Shown here in pieces: positions 56,261-64,000 of a DNA stretch of 64,000 nucleotides. Location: NCBI RefSeq assembly GCF_000550805.1, contig NZ_CP004353.1, positions 2,867,781 through 2,931,780 of the forward strand. Direction: 5' to 3'. The position numbers and the translations under genes are program-made. This DNA is from Corynebacterium vitaeruminis DSM 20294 (GTDB lineage: Bacteria; Actinomycetota; Actinomycetes; Mycobacteriales; Mycobacteriaceae). The notes under the pieces are model-generated. The model did not search any database. It was not told where the DNA came from and saw only the letters and a program-made list of their open reading frames with translations. Every line of letters starts with the position of its first letter. Positions within the stretch are counted from its first letter, which is position 1.

Positions 56261-57442
56261 GTGTCTGAGATCCTGAGAGTCGGCGACCGGAGCCCTCGCG
56301 TAGCAGAGGTTAGGCTGGCGCTAGCCAGACTAGGGCTCATCGCCGAGTTCGATTCCTCCGTCGGCAACGCCAAGAACCAGACGTTCACCGACGCCGACAC
56401 CCTCTTCGATGAGGCCCTCGAGAACGCCCTGCGCGGCTTCCAGCAGTCCCGAGGCATCATCGCCTCCGGCGACATCGACGAGACCACCCTGCGCGTGCTG
56501 CGCGAGGCCTCCTACCAGCTGGGCGCCCGCGTGCTCAGCTACCAGCCGGGCAACCAGATGGTAGGCGACGACGTCACCCAGCTGCAGAAGCAGCTCCAGG
56601 AGCTGGGCTTTTACGCCGACCGCATCGACGGCCACTTCGGCGAGCGCACCCACGCCGCGCTGGTGAGCTACCAGCTCAACTACGGCCTCAACACCGACGG
56701 CATCTGCGGGCCGAACACCATCCGCGCGTTCGGGCGCCTCGGCCGCCGCATCACCGGTGGCTCCGCCCAGGCCCTGCGCGAGCGCGCCCGCGTGCGCGAC
56801 GCAGGCCCGAAGCTGGCCGGAAAGCGCGTCGTCATCGACCCCGCGCTCGGCGGTGCGCACAAGGGCCAGGTCGTCAAGGGACCCTTTGGCGAGATCACCG
56901 AGGAGGAGATCGTCTGGGATCTGGCCACCCGCGTCGAGGGACGCATGGTGGCCGCCGGCATGGAAACCATCATGTCGCGGCCCCGCCAGGACGACCCGTC
57001 CCACAAGGAGCGCGCGGACATCGCCAACGCCTTCGACGCCGACCTCATGATCTGCATCCAGTGCGACTCGTATCCAAACGACAAGGCCAACGGCGTGGCC
57101 ACCTTCTACTTCGGCTCGGAGCAGGGAAGCTCCTCGATCACCGGTGAGTTGCTCTCGGGCTTCGTGCAGCGCGAGATCGTCGCGCGCACCGGCCTGGGCA
57201 ACTGCGGCAACCACGGCCGCACGTGGGACCTGCTGCGCATCACGCAGATGCCCACCATCGAGGTGGTCATGGGCTATCTCACCAACCCGGACGACGTGGC
57301 CATCCTCACCGACCCCGCCCAGCGCGATGCCATCGCGGAGGCCATCGTCGTGGCCGTCAAGCGCCTCTACCTCCTCGACGACGACAACCAGCCCACCGGA
57401 ACGTACAAGTTCAGCGAGCTGCTCGCCCAGGAGCTGCTCTAA
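56261..57442 (+). CDS. cwlM: CwlM-like peptidoglycan regulator (pseudo-amidase)
   Basis: A 393-residue protein: two peptidoglycan-binding-like modules (residues 5-75 and 90-150) and an Amidase_3 fold (residues 190-375). The usual zinc-ligand motif IDPGHGG reads IDPALGG and the later IHAN reads IQCD, so two ligands are missing while the Glu region (FGEITEEEIVWDLA) remains. In mycobacteria CwlM is a cytoplasmic regulator (of MurA) rather than an active amidase; no signal peptide is seen here either. GTG start; a five-codon ATG frame at 56251-56268, better placed behind GAGGAGGA, overlaps the start. Confidence 0.85.
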   Translation: MSEILRVGDRSPRVAEVRLALARLGLIAEFDSSVGNAKNQTFTDADTLFDEALENALRGFQQSRGIIASGDIDETTLRVLREASYQLGARVLSYQPGNQMVGDDVTQLQKQLQELGFYADRIDGHFGERTHAALVSYQLNYGLNTDGICGPNTIRAFGRLGRRITGGSAQALRERARVRDAGPKLAGKRVVIDPALGGAHKGQVVKGPFGEITEEEIVWDLATRVEGRMVAAGMETIMSRPRQDDPSHKERADIANAFDADLMICIQCDSYPNDKANGVATFYFGSEQGSSSITGELLSGFVQREIVARTGLGNCGNHGRTWDLLRITQMPTIEVVMGYLTNPDDVAILTDPAQRDAIAEAIVVAVKRLYLLDDDNQPTGTYKFSELLAQELL

Positions 57443-57458
57443 GCGGCACGAACCGGGC

Positions 57459-58112
57459 TTATACGACCGCCCTCGACAACAGCTGCTCGACCGCCTCTGC
57501 GGTCAGCAGCGCGTGCGGGGGCGGCAATTCTATGCGCACCCGGGGGAATAGCGGGTGGTCCTGGATGACCTTGAATCCGGCGGATTCCAGCAGGTCAAGG
57601 CCCATTATCCCGTGCTCGGCGGCACGCTCGGCGATGGCGAGAAGCCTAGTCGTCTGGGTGGAGAGATCGCCGACGTAGTCGCGTCGATAAGCAATCGCCT
57701 CGACCGCGTGGACGTTGTGATTCATGAGCTCCGCGACCACGGCGTCAATGAGCACCGACTCCAGCCCGCACCCCGCGAGCGCGGAATCGATATGCAGCGA
57801 GGTGAGCAGGTGAGAATCGCTCGAGACGGGCGCTGTGGGCAGCTGAGCGGCCCCGGGGGCCTGGGCGGGGGAGCAGTGCAGCACCGAGGCGATCACGCGC
57901 TCTGAGGCGCCGGTGGCGGCGACGAGGTTGAACCCGCAGCCACCATCCAGCAGGACGGTCGCGAGCCAAGCCTCCTTCTCGAAGCGCGCGCTCCCATCCG
58001 CGATGACCTTCCCGGCCACGGCTGGGTCCAGCTCCCAGAACACGCTGGCGGCGCAGTCGGGATGCACGACGGCCACGGTGCGTGGCTCGATGCGCGAGAG
58101 CCTGGTACGCAT
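57459..58112 (-). CDS. GNAT-like acetyltransferase family protein
   Basis: A 217-residue protein lying between cwlM and parB. The C-terminal part (LLTSLHIDSALAGCGLESVLIDAVVAELMNHNVHAVEAIAY, then LLESAGFKVIQDHPLFPRVRIEL) follows the GNAT pattern of a helix, strand and final GF-x(n)-P segment. The acetyl-CoA loop is poorly conserved. Substrate unknown. It is 12 bp from the parB stop, so it may be co-transcribed with parAB. Confidence 0.65.
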   Translation of the reverse strand: MRTRLSRIEPRTVAVVHPDCAASVFWELDPAVAGKVIADGSARFEKEAWLATVLLDGGCGFNLVAATGASERVIASVLHCSPAQAPGAAQLPTAPVSSDSHLLTSLHIDSALAGCGLESVLIDAVVAELMNHNVHAVEAIAYRRDYVGDLSTQTTRLLAIAERAAEHGIMGLDLLESAGFKVIQDHPLFPRVRIELPPPHALLTAEAVEQLLSRAVV

Positions 58113-58124
58113 GACCGCCCGGGC

Positions 58125-59165
58125 CTATCCCCGCAAAAGCCCCATGATGCGTTCGAAGTCCTCGCGGCCTCCGAACTCCACCACGATCTTGCCCTTGCGC
58201 TTGCCCATGGTCACAGACACCTTGGTGTCGAGGTTATCGGCCAGCGACTCGGCCGCGTGGGTGAGGTACTCCGGCGTCTCCGCCTTCGCGCGCGGGGCCT
58301 TCTGCGGTGCGTCGCCGCGGTTGAGCAGGGTGACGGCCTCCTCGGTGGCGCGAACTGACAGGCCCTCCGCGACGATGCGGTTCGCCAGAGCAACCTGCGC
58401 CTCTTCGCCTGTCTTAAGCCCCAGCAGGGCGCGGGCGTGGCCGGCGGACAAAACCCCCGCGGCAACCTTGCGCTGCACCTCGACCGGCAGGCTGAGCAGG
58501 CGAATCATGTTGGAGATCATCGGGCGGGAGCGCCCCAAGCGATCGGCGAGCTCGTTGTGGGTGACGCCAAATTCCTCGAGCAGCTGCTGGTAGGCGGCGG
58601 CCTCTTCTAGGGGGTTGAGCTGCACGCGGTGGATGTTCTCCAGCAACGCGTCGCGGAGCATGTTGGAGTCTTCCGTCTCGCGGACGATCGCCGGGATCGC
58701 CTTCAGCCCCGCCTTGGAGGCCGCGCGCCAGCGGCGCTCGCCCATGATGATCTCGTAGCGATCGTCGCCGGTCTCGCGGACCACAATGGGCTGCAGGAGG
58801 CCAAACTCCTTGATCGAGTGGACGAGCTCGGAGAGGTCGTCCTCGTCGAAGACGTTGCGCGGGTTCTTGTCGTTGGGGATGAGCAGCCCGATCGGGATCT
58901 CCCGGTAGGTGGCGCCGAACTCGGACTCCGCCGCCTGCCCCGCGGGGGAGTGCTGCTCGTGGTGGGCCGCGGCCTCCGCGAGGATGGGGTTAATGCGCGC
59001 GCCGGAGGCGTCGCGGGCCACGGGCTTGTGCTCGTCCTTGTGGGAATCGGGGCCGAAGACCACGTCGGCGGCGGTGGAGCCGATGCGCGTGCCCGGGCTG
59101 GGGCTCGACGTGATCAGCGCTGCCAGACCTCGACCGAGGCCGCCCTTGCGGGTTTCCTGGTTCAT
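58125..59165 (-). CDS. parB: Chromosome-partitioning protein ParB
   Basis: A 346-residue CTP-dependent DNA clamp. The N-terminal [11 protein letters not shown] motif, the ParB core ([42 protein letters not shown]), the helix-turn-helix ([24 protein letters not shown]) and a C-terminal dimer domain are present. It loads on the parS sites listed here. ATG after AGAGGAACGG. parA lies 48 bp upstream. Confidence 0.96.
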   Translation of the reverse strand: MNQETRKGGLGRGLAALITSSPSPGTRIGSTAADVVFGPDSHKDEHKPVARDASGARINPILAEAAAHHEQHSPAGQAAESEFGATYREIPIGLLIPNDKNPRNVFDEDDLSELVHSIKEFGLLQPIVVRETGDDRYEIIMGERRWRAASKAGLKAIPAIVRETEDSNMLRDALLENIHRVQLNPLEEAAAYQQLLEEFGVTHNELADRLGRSRPMISNMIRLLSLPVEVQRKVAAGVLSAGHARALLGLKTGEEAQVALANRIVAEGLSVRATEEAVTLLNRGDAPQKAPRAKAETPEYLTHAAESLADNLDTKVSVTMGKRKGKIVVEFGGREDFERIMGLLRG

Positions 59166-59213
59166 TAACTACCGTTCCTCTTGCTTACTCGTAGGTGCTG
59201 GGGGACGGGGTGT

Positions 59214-60191
59214 TTATCCCTCGTGATCCTCGTCGTGGTTGTCCGCGGGCGCTCCCGCCTGCTCCTGCCGCACTCCGGCGGGCGGGACCCCGATGGCCCC
59301 GGATTCCTCGGTGGGCAGGAAGTCCCCGCGCTGCGCAAGCTCGCGGGCCGCATCCATGTAGGCCATCGCACCGCGGGAGCCCGGGTCGTAGCTGAGCACG
59401 GTCTGTCCGTAGCCGGGGGCCTCGGACACCTTCACCGAGCGCGGGATCTTGGTGCGCAGCACCACGTCGCCGAAGTGGCCGCGGACCTCGTCGGAGACCT
59501 GCTCGGCCAGCTTGGTGCGGGCGTCGTACATCGTGAGCAGGATGGCGGAGATGTGCAGCTCGGAGTTGAGGTGCTGCCGGATCATTGTGATGTTGTTGAG
59601 CAGCTGGCCCACGCCCTCCAGCGCGTAGTACTCGCACTGGATGGGGATGAGCACCTCGGTGACCGCGGTCATCGCGTTGATGGTGAGCAAGCCGAGCGAC
59701 GGGGGACAGTCGATGATGATGTAGTCGAAGCCCTGTTCCTGCATGAACGGGGTGCTCAGCGCGTCGTGGAGACGGTACTCGCGGCGCACCATGGACACCA
59801 GCTCGATCTCGGCGCCGGCCAAGTCGATGGTCGCGGGGATGCAGAAGAGGTTCTCGCTGGCGGTGGAGGGCTGCAGTGCCTGCTCGGCCGTGCACTCGCC
59901 GATGAGCATCTCGTAGCTCGACAGGGTGCCCGCGCGATGCTCGACGCCGAGCGCGGTGGAGGCGTTGCCCTGCGGATCGAGGTCGACAACGAGCACCTTG
60001 AGCCCGTTGAGCGCGAGCCCAGCGGCGATGTTGACGGAGGAGGTGGTCTTGCCCACCCCGCCCTTCTGGTTCGCAACAGTCAGGCGCCGGGGCTGCTCGG
60101 GTTTTGGCAGGCTAAGTTGGTTCGTTAGCACCTGGGCCGCCCGATGTGCCGCGGCGGCAATCGGCGTATCTTCCCAGTTCAGTTCCTCCAT
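59214..60191 (-). CDS. parA: Chromosome-partitioning ATPase ParA
   Basis: A 325-residue Walker-type ATPase. Deviant Walker A KGGVGKTTSSVNI, switch VDLDPQGNAST and DYIIIDCPPSLGLL. It moves ParB-parS complexes. The ATG at 60191 (MEELNW) follows AAGAAGGGG; a GTG five codons upstream is possible but has no Shine-Dalgarno sequence. The last 30 residues are a charged tail. Confidence 0.95.
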   Translation of the reverse strand: MEELNWEDTPIAAAAHRAAQVLTNQLSLPKPEQPRRLTVANQKGGVGKTTSSVNIAAGLALNGLKVLVVDLDPQGNASTALGVEHRAGTLSSYEMLIGECTAEQALQPSTASENLFCIPATIDLAGAEIELVSMVRREYRLHDALSTPFMQEQGFDYIIIDCPPSLGLLTINAMTAVTEVLIPIQCEYYALEGVGQLLNNITMIRQHLNSELHISAILLTMYDARTKLAEQVSDEVRGHFGDVVLRTKIPRSVKVSEAPGYGQTVLSYDPGSRGAMAYMDAARELAQRGDFLPTEESGAIGVPPAGVRQEQAGAPADNHDEDHEG

Positions 60192-60299
60192 GAGCCCCTT
60201 CTTCACGGCTTTTTCGCGGCCCTCATGACCATGAGACCCGACAGACGTACTTCATCTACCTTAGTGGTTTTCACTCAGGCGCTCCACACCCGCTGCCCG

Positions 60300-60968
60300 C
60301 TAGCGCACCTTTGTCAGCGCGATGAGCGTCGTCGGTTCCGGCAGCTGCTTTCCGACGCTAAAGATCTCGGCCTTGCCCCCGCCGGCCCGCCTAATGGCCT
60401 CGGCGTCCCGCTCGAGCTCCTCATTCACGCTGGAACCCTTCATTGCGATCATTTTCCCTCCCTTGGACAGCAGGGGAAGGGACCAGCCGGCGAGCTTGCC
60501 CAGCGGCGCCACCGCCCGCGAGGTGACCACGTCGACGCTTCCTAGCTGCTTGCGCACCGCTTTCTCCTCGGCGCGGCCGCGGATGACCGTGACGTTCTCG
60601 AGCCCGAGCTTGTCGACGACCTCACCCAAGAACACCGAGCGCTTGAGCAGGGGCTCGATGAGGGTGATCCTGAGGTCTGGGCGCGCCAGCGCAAGCGGGA
60701 TGCCCGGCAACCCCGCGCCCGAGCCGATGTCCGCCACGCTCGCGCCGTCATCCATGGCCTCCCCGATGACCGCGCAGTTGAGGATGTGGCGATCCCACAG
60801 CTTGGGGATCTCACGCGGGCCCATGAACCCGCGGATGGAACCGTCGGTGGCGAGCAGCTGATGGTAGGCGATGGCCTTGTCGAGGTTCTCGCCGAAGATC
60901 TCCTCGGCGACGGCTGGCGGGGGTAGCAGCTCGTTGCCCTGGGCATCGACAGGTTTCACGTGAAACAT
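60300..60968 (-). CDS. rsmG: 16S rRNA (G527-N7) methyltransferase
   Basis: A 222-residue SAM-dependent methyltransferase with [18 protein letters not shown] and [32 protein letters not shown] and the closing strand are intact. The ATG at 60968 follows AAAGGA at some distance and lies inside a parS site: the first codons read MFHVKP. Confidence 0.94.
   Translation of the reverse strand: MFHVKPVDAQGNELLPPPAVAEEIFGENLDKAIAYHQLLATDGSIRGFMGPREIPKLWDRHILNCAVIGEAMDDGASVADIGSGAGLPGIPLALARPDLRITLIEPLLKRSVFLGEVVDKLGLENVTVIRGRAEEKAVRKQLGSVDVVTSRAVAPLGKLAGWSLPLLSKGGKMIAMKGSSVNEELERDAEAIRRAGGGKAEIFSVGKQLPEPTTLIALTKVR
60952..60967. other. parS site (one mismatch) at the rsmG start
   Basis: GGTTTCACGTGAAACA. 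It overlaps the rsmG start codon and is the parS closest to the origin. Confidence 0.92.
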
Positions 60969-61087
60969 CCTCACTTTTCCTTTGCGGGCGTTGGTACGTA
61001 GACAACTTAACACGCGCCCCCGACACGGCCGCCACCAGCACAAATCCGTGCGGGCACCGGCCGAAGGCACGACGTCGAAAAGCAGAA

Positions 61088-61116
61088 AGCCGCTAACACG
61101 CGGTGTGCTAGCGGCT
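61088..61116 (-). terminator. yidC terminator
   Basis: On the minus strand AGCCGCTA pairs with TAGCGGCT, followed by TTCTGCTTTT, 16 bp after the yidC stop. Confidence 0.8.
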
Positions 61117-61131
61117 GTGCAGAAATGCTAT

Positions 61132-62097
61132 TTACTTCTTGCGCTTATTTCCCTTGCGCTTGGGGTTGTCTGGGCGCTGGCCCGGCTTCGGGGCGCTGGC
61201 GCGCTTGGCTTCCTTCTTGGCGGCGATCTCGGCCTCCTCCTCGGCGTCCATCTTGGCGAAGACGGCGCGCTGCTGGAAGAAGGTCCAGACGTTGTTGGAG
61301 ACCATGTAGAACAGCAGGCCGATGTGCCACAGGGCACCGGTGAACAGGATGGTCAGCGGCATGAACCACAGCATCATCTTGTTCATCATGTCCGTCTGCA
61401 TCTGCATCTGGTCGTTCGTGGCCGGCTTCTGCTTACCGGAGGCGATGCGCGACTTCTGGCGCTCGACCGACAGGCGGGCGTTCATGTGCGTCGCGATGAC
61501 GATGATGAGGATGAGCGGCGCGGCCACCATGATGATGTTCGTGCGCGTGAAGTCGACCGGCTGGAAGGCGTTGTACATGCTGTCCGGCATCGAGATGTAG
61601 GCCGACAGCGGGACGCCGAACAGGCGGGCGTCTAGGAAGGACTGCACGTCGGTGGCGTTGAAGATGTAGTTCGCGGTCTCACGGTTCTGCTCCACCGACA
61701 GCCCCAGCTGGCCGGTGCCCGTGCCGGTGCGGTTGAAGGAGCGCAGCACGTGGAACAGGCCGATGAACACCGGGATCTGGACGAACATCGGAAGGCAGCC
61801 GGCGATCGGGTTGACACCCATCTCCTTCTGGACCTTGCGGGTCTCTTCCATCATCTTCTGCTGATCATTCGCGTACTTCTTGCGAATCTCCTGCATGAGA
61901 GGCTGGAATTCCTGCATCCGGCGCATCGAACGCATCTGGTTAACGGTCGGCCGCACCAGAAGGGCACGAATGGTGAAGGTCAGCAAGACGATCGCCAGCA
62001 CCCAGGAGATGCCGGAATCAGGGTTCAGAACAAGGCTGACTGCCTTGTGCCAGAACCACAGAATTGCCGAAATCGGATAGTAAATGAAATTGAGCAC
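61132..62097 (-). CDS. yidC: Membrane protein insertase YidC
   Basis: A 321-residue insertase with five helices; the hydrophilic groove Arg lies in LLTFTIRALLVRPTVNQM. MQEIRKKYANDQQKMMEETRKVQKEMGVNPIAGCLPMFVQIPVFIGLF is the typical cytoplasmic hairpin and second helix. Lys-rich C-terminus. The GTG at 62097 begins VLNFIYYPIS, 5 bp after the yidD stop, with AAGGAG 11 bp upstream. Confidence 0.94.
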   Translation of the reverse strand: MLNFIYYPISAILWFWHKAVSLVLNPDSGISWVLAIVLLTFTIRALLVRPTVNQMRSMRRMQEFQPLMQEIRKKYANDQQKMMEETRKVQKEMGVNPIAGCLPMFVQIPVFIGLFHVLRSFNRTGTGTGQLGLSVEQNRETANYIFNATDVQSFLDARLFGVPLSAYISMPDSMYNAFQPVDFTRTNIIMVAAPLILIIVIATHMNARLSVERQKSRIASGKQKPATNDQMQMQTDMMNKMMLWFMPLTILFTGALWHIGLLFYMVSNNVWTFFQQRAVFAKMDAEEEAEIAAKKEAKRASAPKPGQRPDNPKRKGNKRKK

Positions 62098-62102
62098 CTT
62101 AT

Positions 62103-62495
62103 TCAGGACTCCTTGTTTTCGGTTGTCAGCAGGTCTGGGGATGAGGAAGCCGCGGGGCCTTTCGGCCGCGCCGCCTTCATCGAGGCACTCGGGGGAACCG
62201 GATCGAATCCTCCCGGATGCCAGGGGCCACACTTGGCCAACCGCGCGAGCGTCAGAACAAGGCCTTTGAAAGCGCCATGGGCGGAAATCGCCTCCAGCGC
62301 GTACGCGCTGCACACTGGCTCGAAACGGCAGGTAGAGCCCATTTTAAGGGCAGAAAGGTATTTTTGGTAAAAACGCACCGCGCCGTAGAGCATTTTGGCG
62401 GCGAAACCCCGCGGCTCGGGGGCCACTTCCGGCACCCGCCCGCTCGCGGCCCCGGCGCTACCGGCGAAGGGCTTTGTCCAGTGCTGCTCGCACAT
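62103..62495 (-). CDS. yidD: Membrane protein insertion factor YidD
   Basis: A 130-residue protein with the YidD core YQKYLSALKMGSTCRFEPVCSAYALEAISAHGAFKGL and CGPWHPGGFDPVP. Three conserved Cys are present. The ATG at 62495 overlaps rnpA by 38 bp; an internal ATG at 62393 (MLYGAVRFYQ) would give 96 residues, nearer the usual family length. The true start is open. Confidence 0.88.
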   Translation of the reverse strand: MCEQHWTKPFAGSAGAASGRVPEVAPEPRGFAAKMLYGAVRFYQKYLSALKMGSTCRFEPVCSAYALEAISAHGAFKGLVLTLARLAKCGPWHPGGFDPVPPSASMKAARPKGPAASSSPDLLTTENKES

Positions 62496-62856
62496 CGCGG
62501 CTCAGCTCCTCGTAGGTTGCGCTTGCCGACGCCGGCAATGCTCGAATGACGACGGTTGCCTCCGGCGGCAAGGTCGGCGCCACGGACAGGAACACGTGCC
62601 GCAGCAGGCGGGAGACGTGGTGCCTCGTGACGGCGTTGCCGACGGCCTTGGACACCACCAGCCCGCAGCGCGGGCCGCCGAAGGAGGCGAGCTCTCGGGT
62701 CTTCATAGCCCGCGGCGAGCCCGCATCTGGCGCGGATGCCGCCGAACGATTGATGCGTACATGCACAACAGCGGTGTTCCTGCCTGCACGCTTACCCTTC
62801 CGAATCGTCCTTCGGAACTCTTCGGAGCTGGTGAGCTTGTGCTGGGCGGGAAGCAC
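62458..62856 (-). CDS. rnpA: Ribonuclease P protein component
   Basis: A 132-residue basic protein that helps the RNase P RNA process tRNA. It has EEFRRTIRKGKRAG, GLVVSKAVGNAVTRHHVSRLLRHVF (the RNR-like motif with changed residues) and a C-terminal strand-helix. GTG start. The RNR motif usually reads NAVxRNxxKRxLR; here it is NAVTRHHVSRLLR. Confidence 0.92.
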   Translation of the reverse strand: MLPAQHKLTSSEEFRRTIRKGKRAGRNTAVVHVRINRSAASAPDAGSPRAMKTRELASFGGPRCGLVVSKAVGNAVTRHHVSRLLRHVFLSVAPTLPPEATVVIRALPASASATYEELSRDVRAALDKALRR

Positions 62857-62927
62857 CGCTGTTGCTTTCTCTTCTTTTAAACGACGAAACCGTTGTGGTG
62901 GTTGACGCGTGAAGAATCTGGCGCGTA

Positions 62928-63071
62928 CTAGGCGCTCAGCTTCTCGCGACCCTTGCGACGACGTGCAGCCACGATTGCGCGACCAGCACGGGTTGCCATG
63001 CGGGTACGGAAGCCGTGCTTACGTGCGCGACGACGGTTGTTCGGCTGGAACGTCCGCTTGCCCTTTGCCAC
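62928..63071 (-). CDS. rpmH: Ribosomal protein L34
   Basis: A 47-residue basic protein ([20 protein letters not shown], then RKGREKLSA at the end), a standard L34. GTG start after TAGGAG. First gene of the rpmH-rnpA-yidD-yidC cluster that borders the origin. Confidence 0.97.
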   Translation of the reverse strand: MAKGKRTFQPNNRRRARKHGFRTRMATRAGRAIVAARRRKGREKLSA

Positions 63072-63520
63072 GGTAAAACTCCTATGTAAGTAGCAGGTGA
63101 CCACAGCCGCACACCAGTTTCACCTGTGCGGGGCCGCGCACGAATAACTGTGCGCGCTCTGCTTAGGCATACCCAAGCAGGGAGGCCACCCAAAAGATGG
63201 ATGATGAAGTGAGAGCCACTGAAGAAGTGGACGCCACCCGCGTCCGCCGCGAAAGGCGAGGGCGCGGTGTTCTCGAAAAGCACGTGCGATTGACGCAAAA
63301 AATTACGCCCGTTGCAGTGTCAGACTCGTCTAGAGTACGCGAGCCAGCACGCCCTAAACAAATCGACACACCTTCCCCCCGAAACTACCCCTTAAATCCC
63401 ATGATTGTAATTACAAGGGCAGCTCATAGCTACTTTTGCCGGTCACGCGCGGTGCGACACGCGGAAAATTTGACATTTTTGTTCGGGAGGGCGATTTCTC
63501 AGTTCACTTTCGCGGCGTGA
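63072..63520. promoter_or_regulatory. rpmH upstream region
   Basis: About 450 bp without a gene between rpmH and the DnaA-box cluster. AT content rises from about 63360 on. No DnaA box is seen until 63542. Confidence 0.45.
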
Positions 63521-63541
63521 AAGAAATCATTTTTAGACAAC

Positions 63542-63920
63542 TTATCCACACAACGAGTAACAATGACGGGAGAGAGAAAATCACACAGTGTGATTAAACG
63601 GGGTTGTGGATAACTCTCAACTTAAACTTGAGGTTTCCGCATCCGTCCGCGATTTATGCAGGTCACGAGCATATTTCCGGAGGTGGATTTTGTTCACAGG
63701 GCTGTGAAAGACTTGTGGATAACTTTATGCACAACCCCACCGCAGGGTTTTCCACAGCTGTGGATAACTCCTGTGGATAGCGAGGTCAGCGAGTTGTTCA
63801 CTTGTGGACAAAACGGTGAACTCGATGTGACAAGGAAAATGACAAAAAATGGCGCGAACCTGTTTTTCTGTGGACTATTTCCCGCAAACCCCCGCGTGTA
63901 GGCGGCGTTTTCCACAGGCT
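63542..63920. other. oriC: cluster of DnaA boxes
   Basis: Perfect boxes: TTATCCACA at 63542-63550 and, on the other strand, TGTGGATAA at 63605-63613, 63714-63722 and 63759-63767. Near-boxes: TGTGGATAG 63772-63780, TGTGGACAA 63803-63811, TGTGGACTA 63869-63877, TTTTCCACA 63908-63916. The rpmH-oriC-dnaA order is the usual one, so dnaA should begin beyond 64000. The AT-rich end (63930-64000) may hold the dnaA promoter or unwinding element. Confidence 0.9.
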
Positions 63921-64000
63921 TTGGGCGATAATTGCCAAGTTTTGTCTTTAAAAAAGCAAAACAATCACAGACTGAACGAAGTTTCTACAAAGGATTACAA

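Noticed and set aside
63656..63901. An 81-codon frame in the origin region
   Set aside because: It is made from the DnaA boxes (repeated Leu-Trp-Ile-Thr), has no Shine-Dalgarno sequence and lies in the expected non-coding oriC.

Overview
The window is a stretch of a high-GC Corynebacterium-type chromosome ending at the replication origin. The right edge has the conserved order of mycolic-acid actinobacteria: cca, NUDIX hydrolase, DUF6049 protein, murJ, sigM, trxB, trxA, cwlM, acetyltransferase, parB, parA, rsmG, yidC, yidD, rnpA, rpmH, then a non-coding region full of DnaA boxes (63.5-63.92 kb). dnaA itself should start just past 64000. Seven parS sites (core GTTTCACGTGAAAC) lie between 20.4 and 61.0 kb. 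The hrtBA/chrSA heme-response locus, cydABDC and a corynebacterial trp attenuator also point to Corynebacterium. The species cannot be named from the sequence alone.

Layout. 1-1.45 kb: a small island between a diverged second copy of the leuS 3' end and intact leuS; it holds a Panacea-type antitoxin and a broken Doc/Fic toxin. 1.4-4.3 kb: leuS. 4.6-8.5 kb: heme exporter hrtBA diverging from the chrSA two-component system. 8.5-12.8 kb: a lower-GC region with six tiny peptide genes (27-47 residues) of two families, each with its own promoter, Shine-Dalgarno sequence and hairpin. 12.8-15.8 kb: DUF1846 protein, CDF-like transporter, NAD(P)-binding protein. 16-20.4 kb: copper module (multicopper oxidase, CueP) diverging from a two-component system. 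20.5-22.6 kb: Na+/dicarboxylate symporter and SdpI-like protein. 22.6-31.1 kb: complete trp operon with leader peptide and attenuator and an extra trpB in first position (trpL-trpB1-trpE-G-D-CF-B2-A). 31.2-34.8 kb: a second TA remnant (HTH antitoxin, broken PIN toxin), a TM2-domain protein, an unknown gene and a Rieske lipoprotein. 35-40.5 kb: cydABDC. 40.5-46.5 kb: BASS transporter, LacI regulator, two small unknowns, azlCD, yqgE, cca. 46.5-64 kb: the origin-proximal cell-envelope and segregation cluster.

How the genes work together. hrtBA/chrSA and the copper block are sensor-plus-efflux or sensor-plus-detoxification pairs read from divergent promoters. The trp operon is transcribed from a promoter that yields a leaderless 12-codon leader with three consecutive Trp codons. 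murJ, sigM, trxB/trxA and cwlM link peptidoglycan assembly with disulfide-stress control; trxB carries a SigM-like promoter. parAB acts on the parS sites spread through the window, several of which sit inside reading frames.

The least explained part is the peptide array at 9.3-12.6 kb. Four of its six promoters carry a GCAGGT box exactly 20 bp upstream of the -35 hexamer, which points to one shared activator. The peptides have no signal sequence or double-glycine leader. They may be mycomembrane (PorA/PorH-like) peptides, PSM-like secreted peptides, or small membrane-active toxins; the sequence alone does not decide. A second window-wide pattern is leaderless transcription: many starts lie 6-8 bp after a TANNNT hexamer and lack a Shine-Dalgarno sequence.
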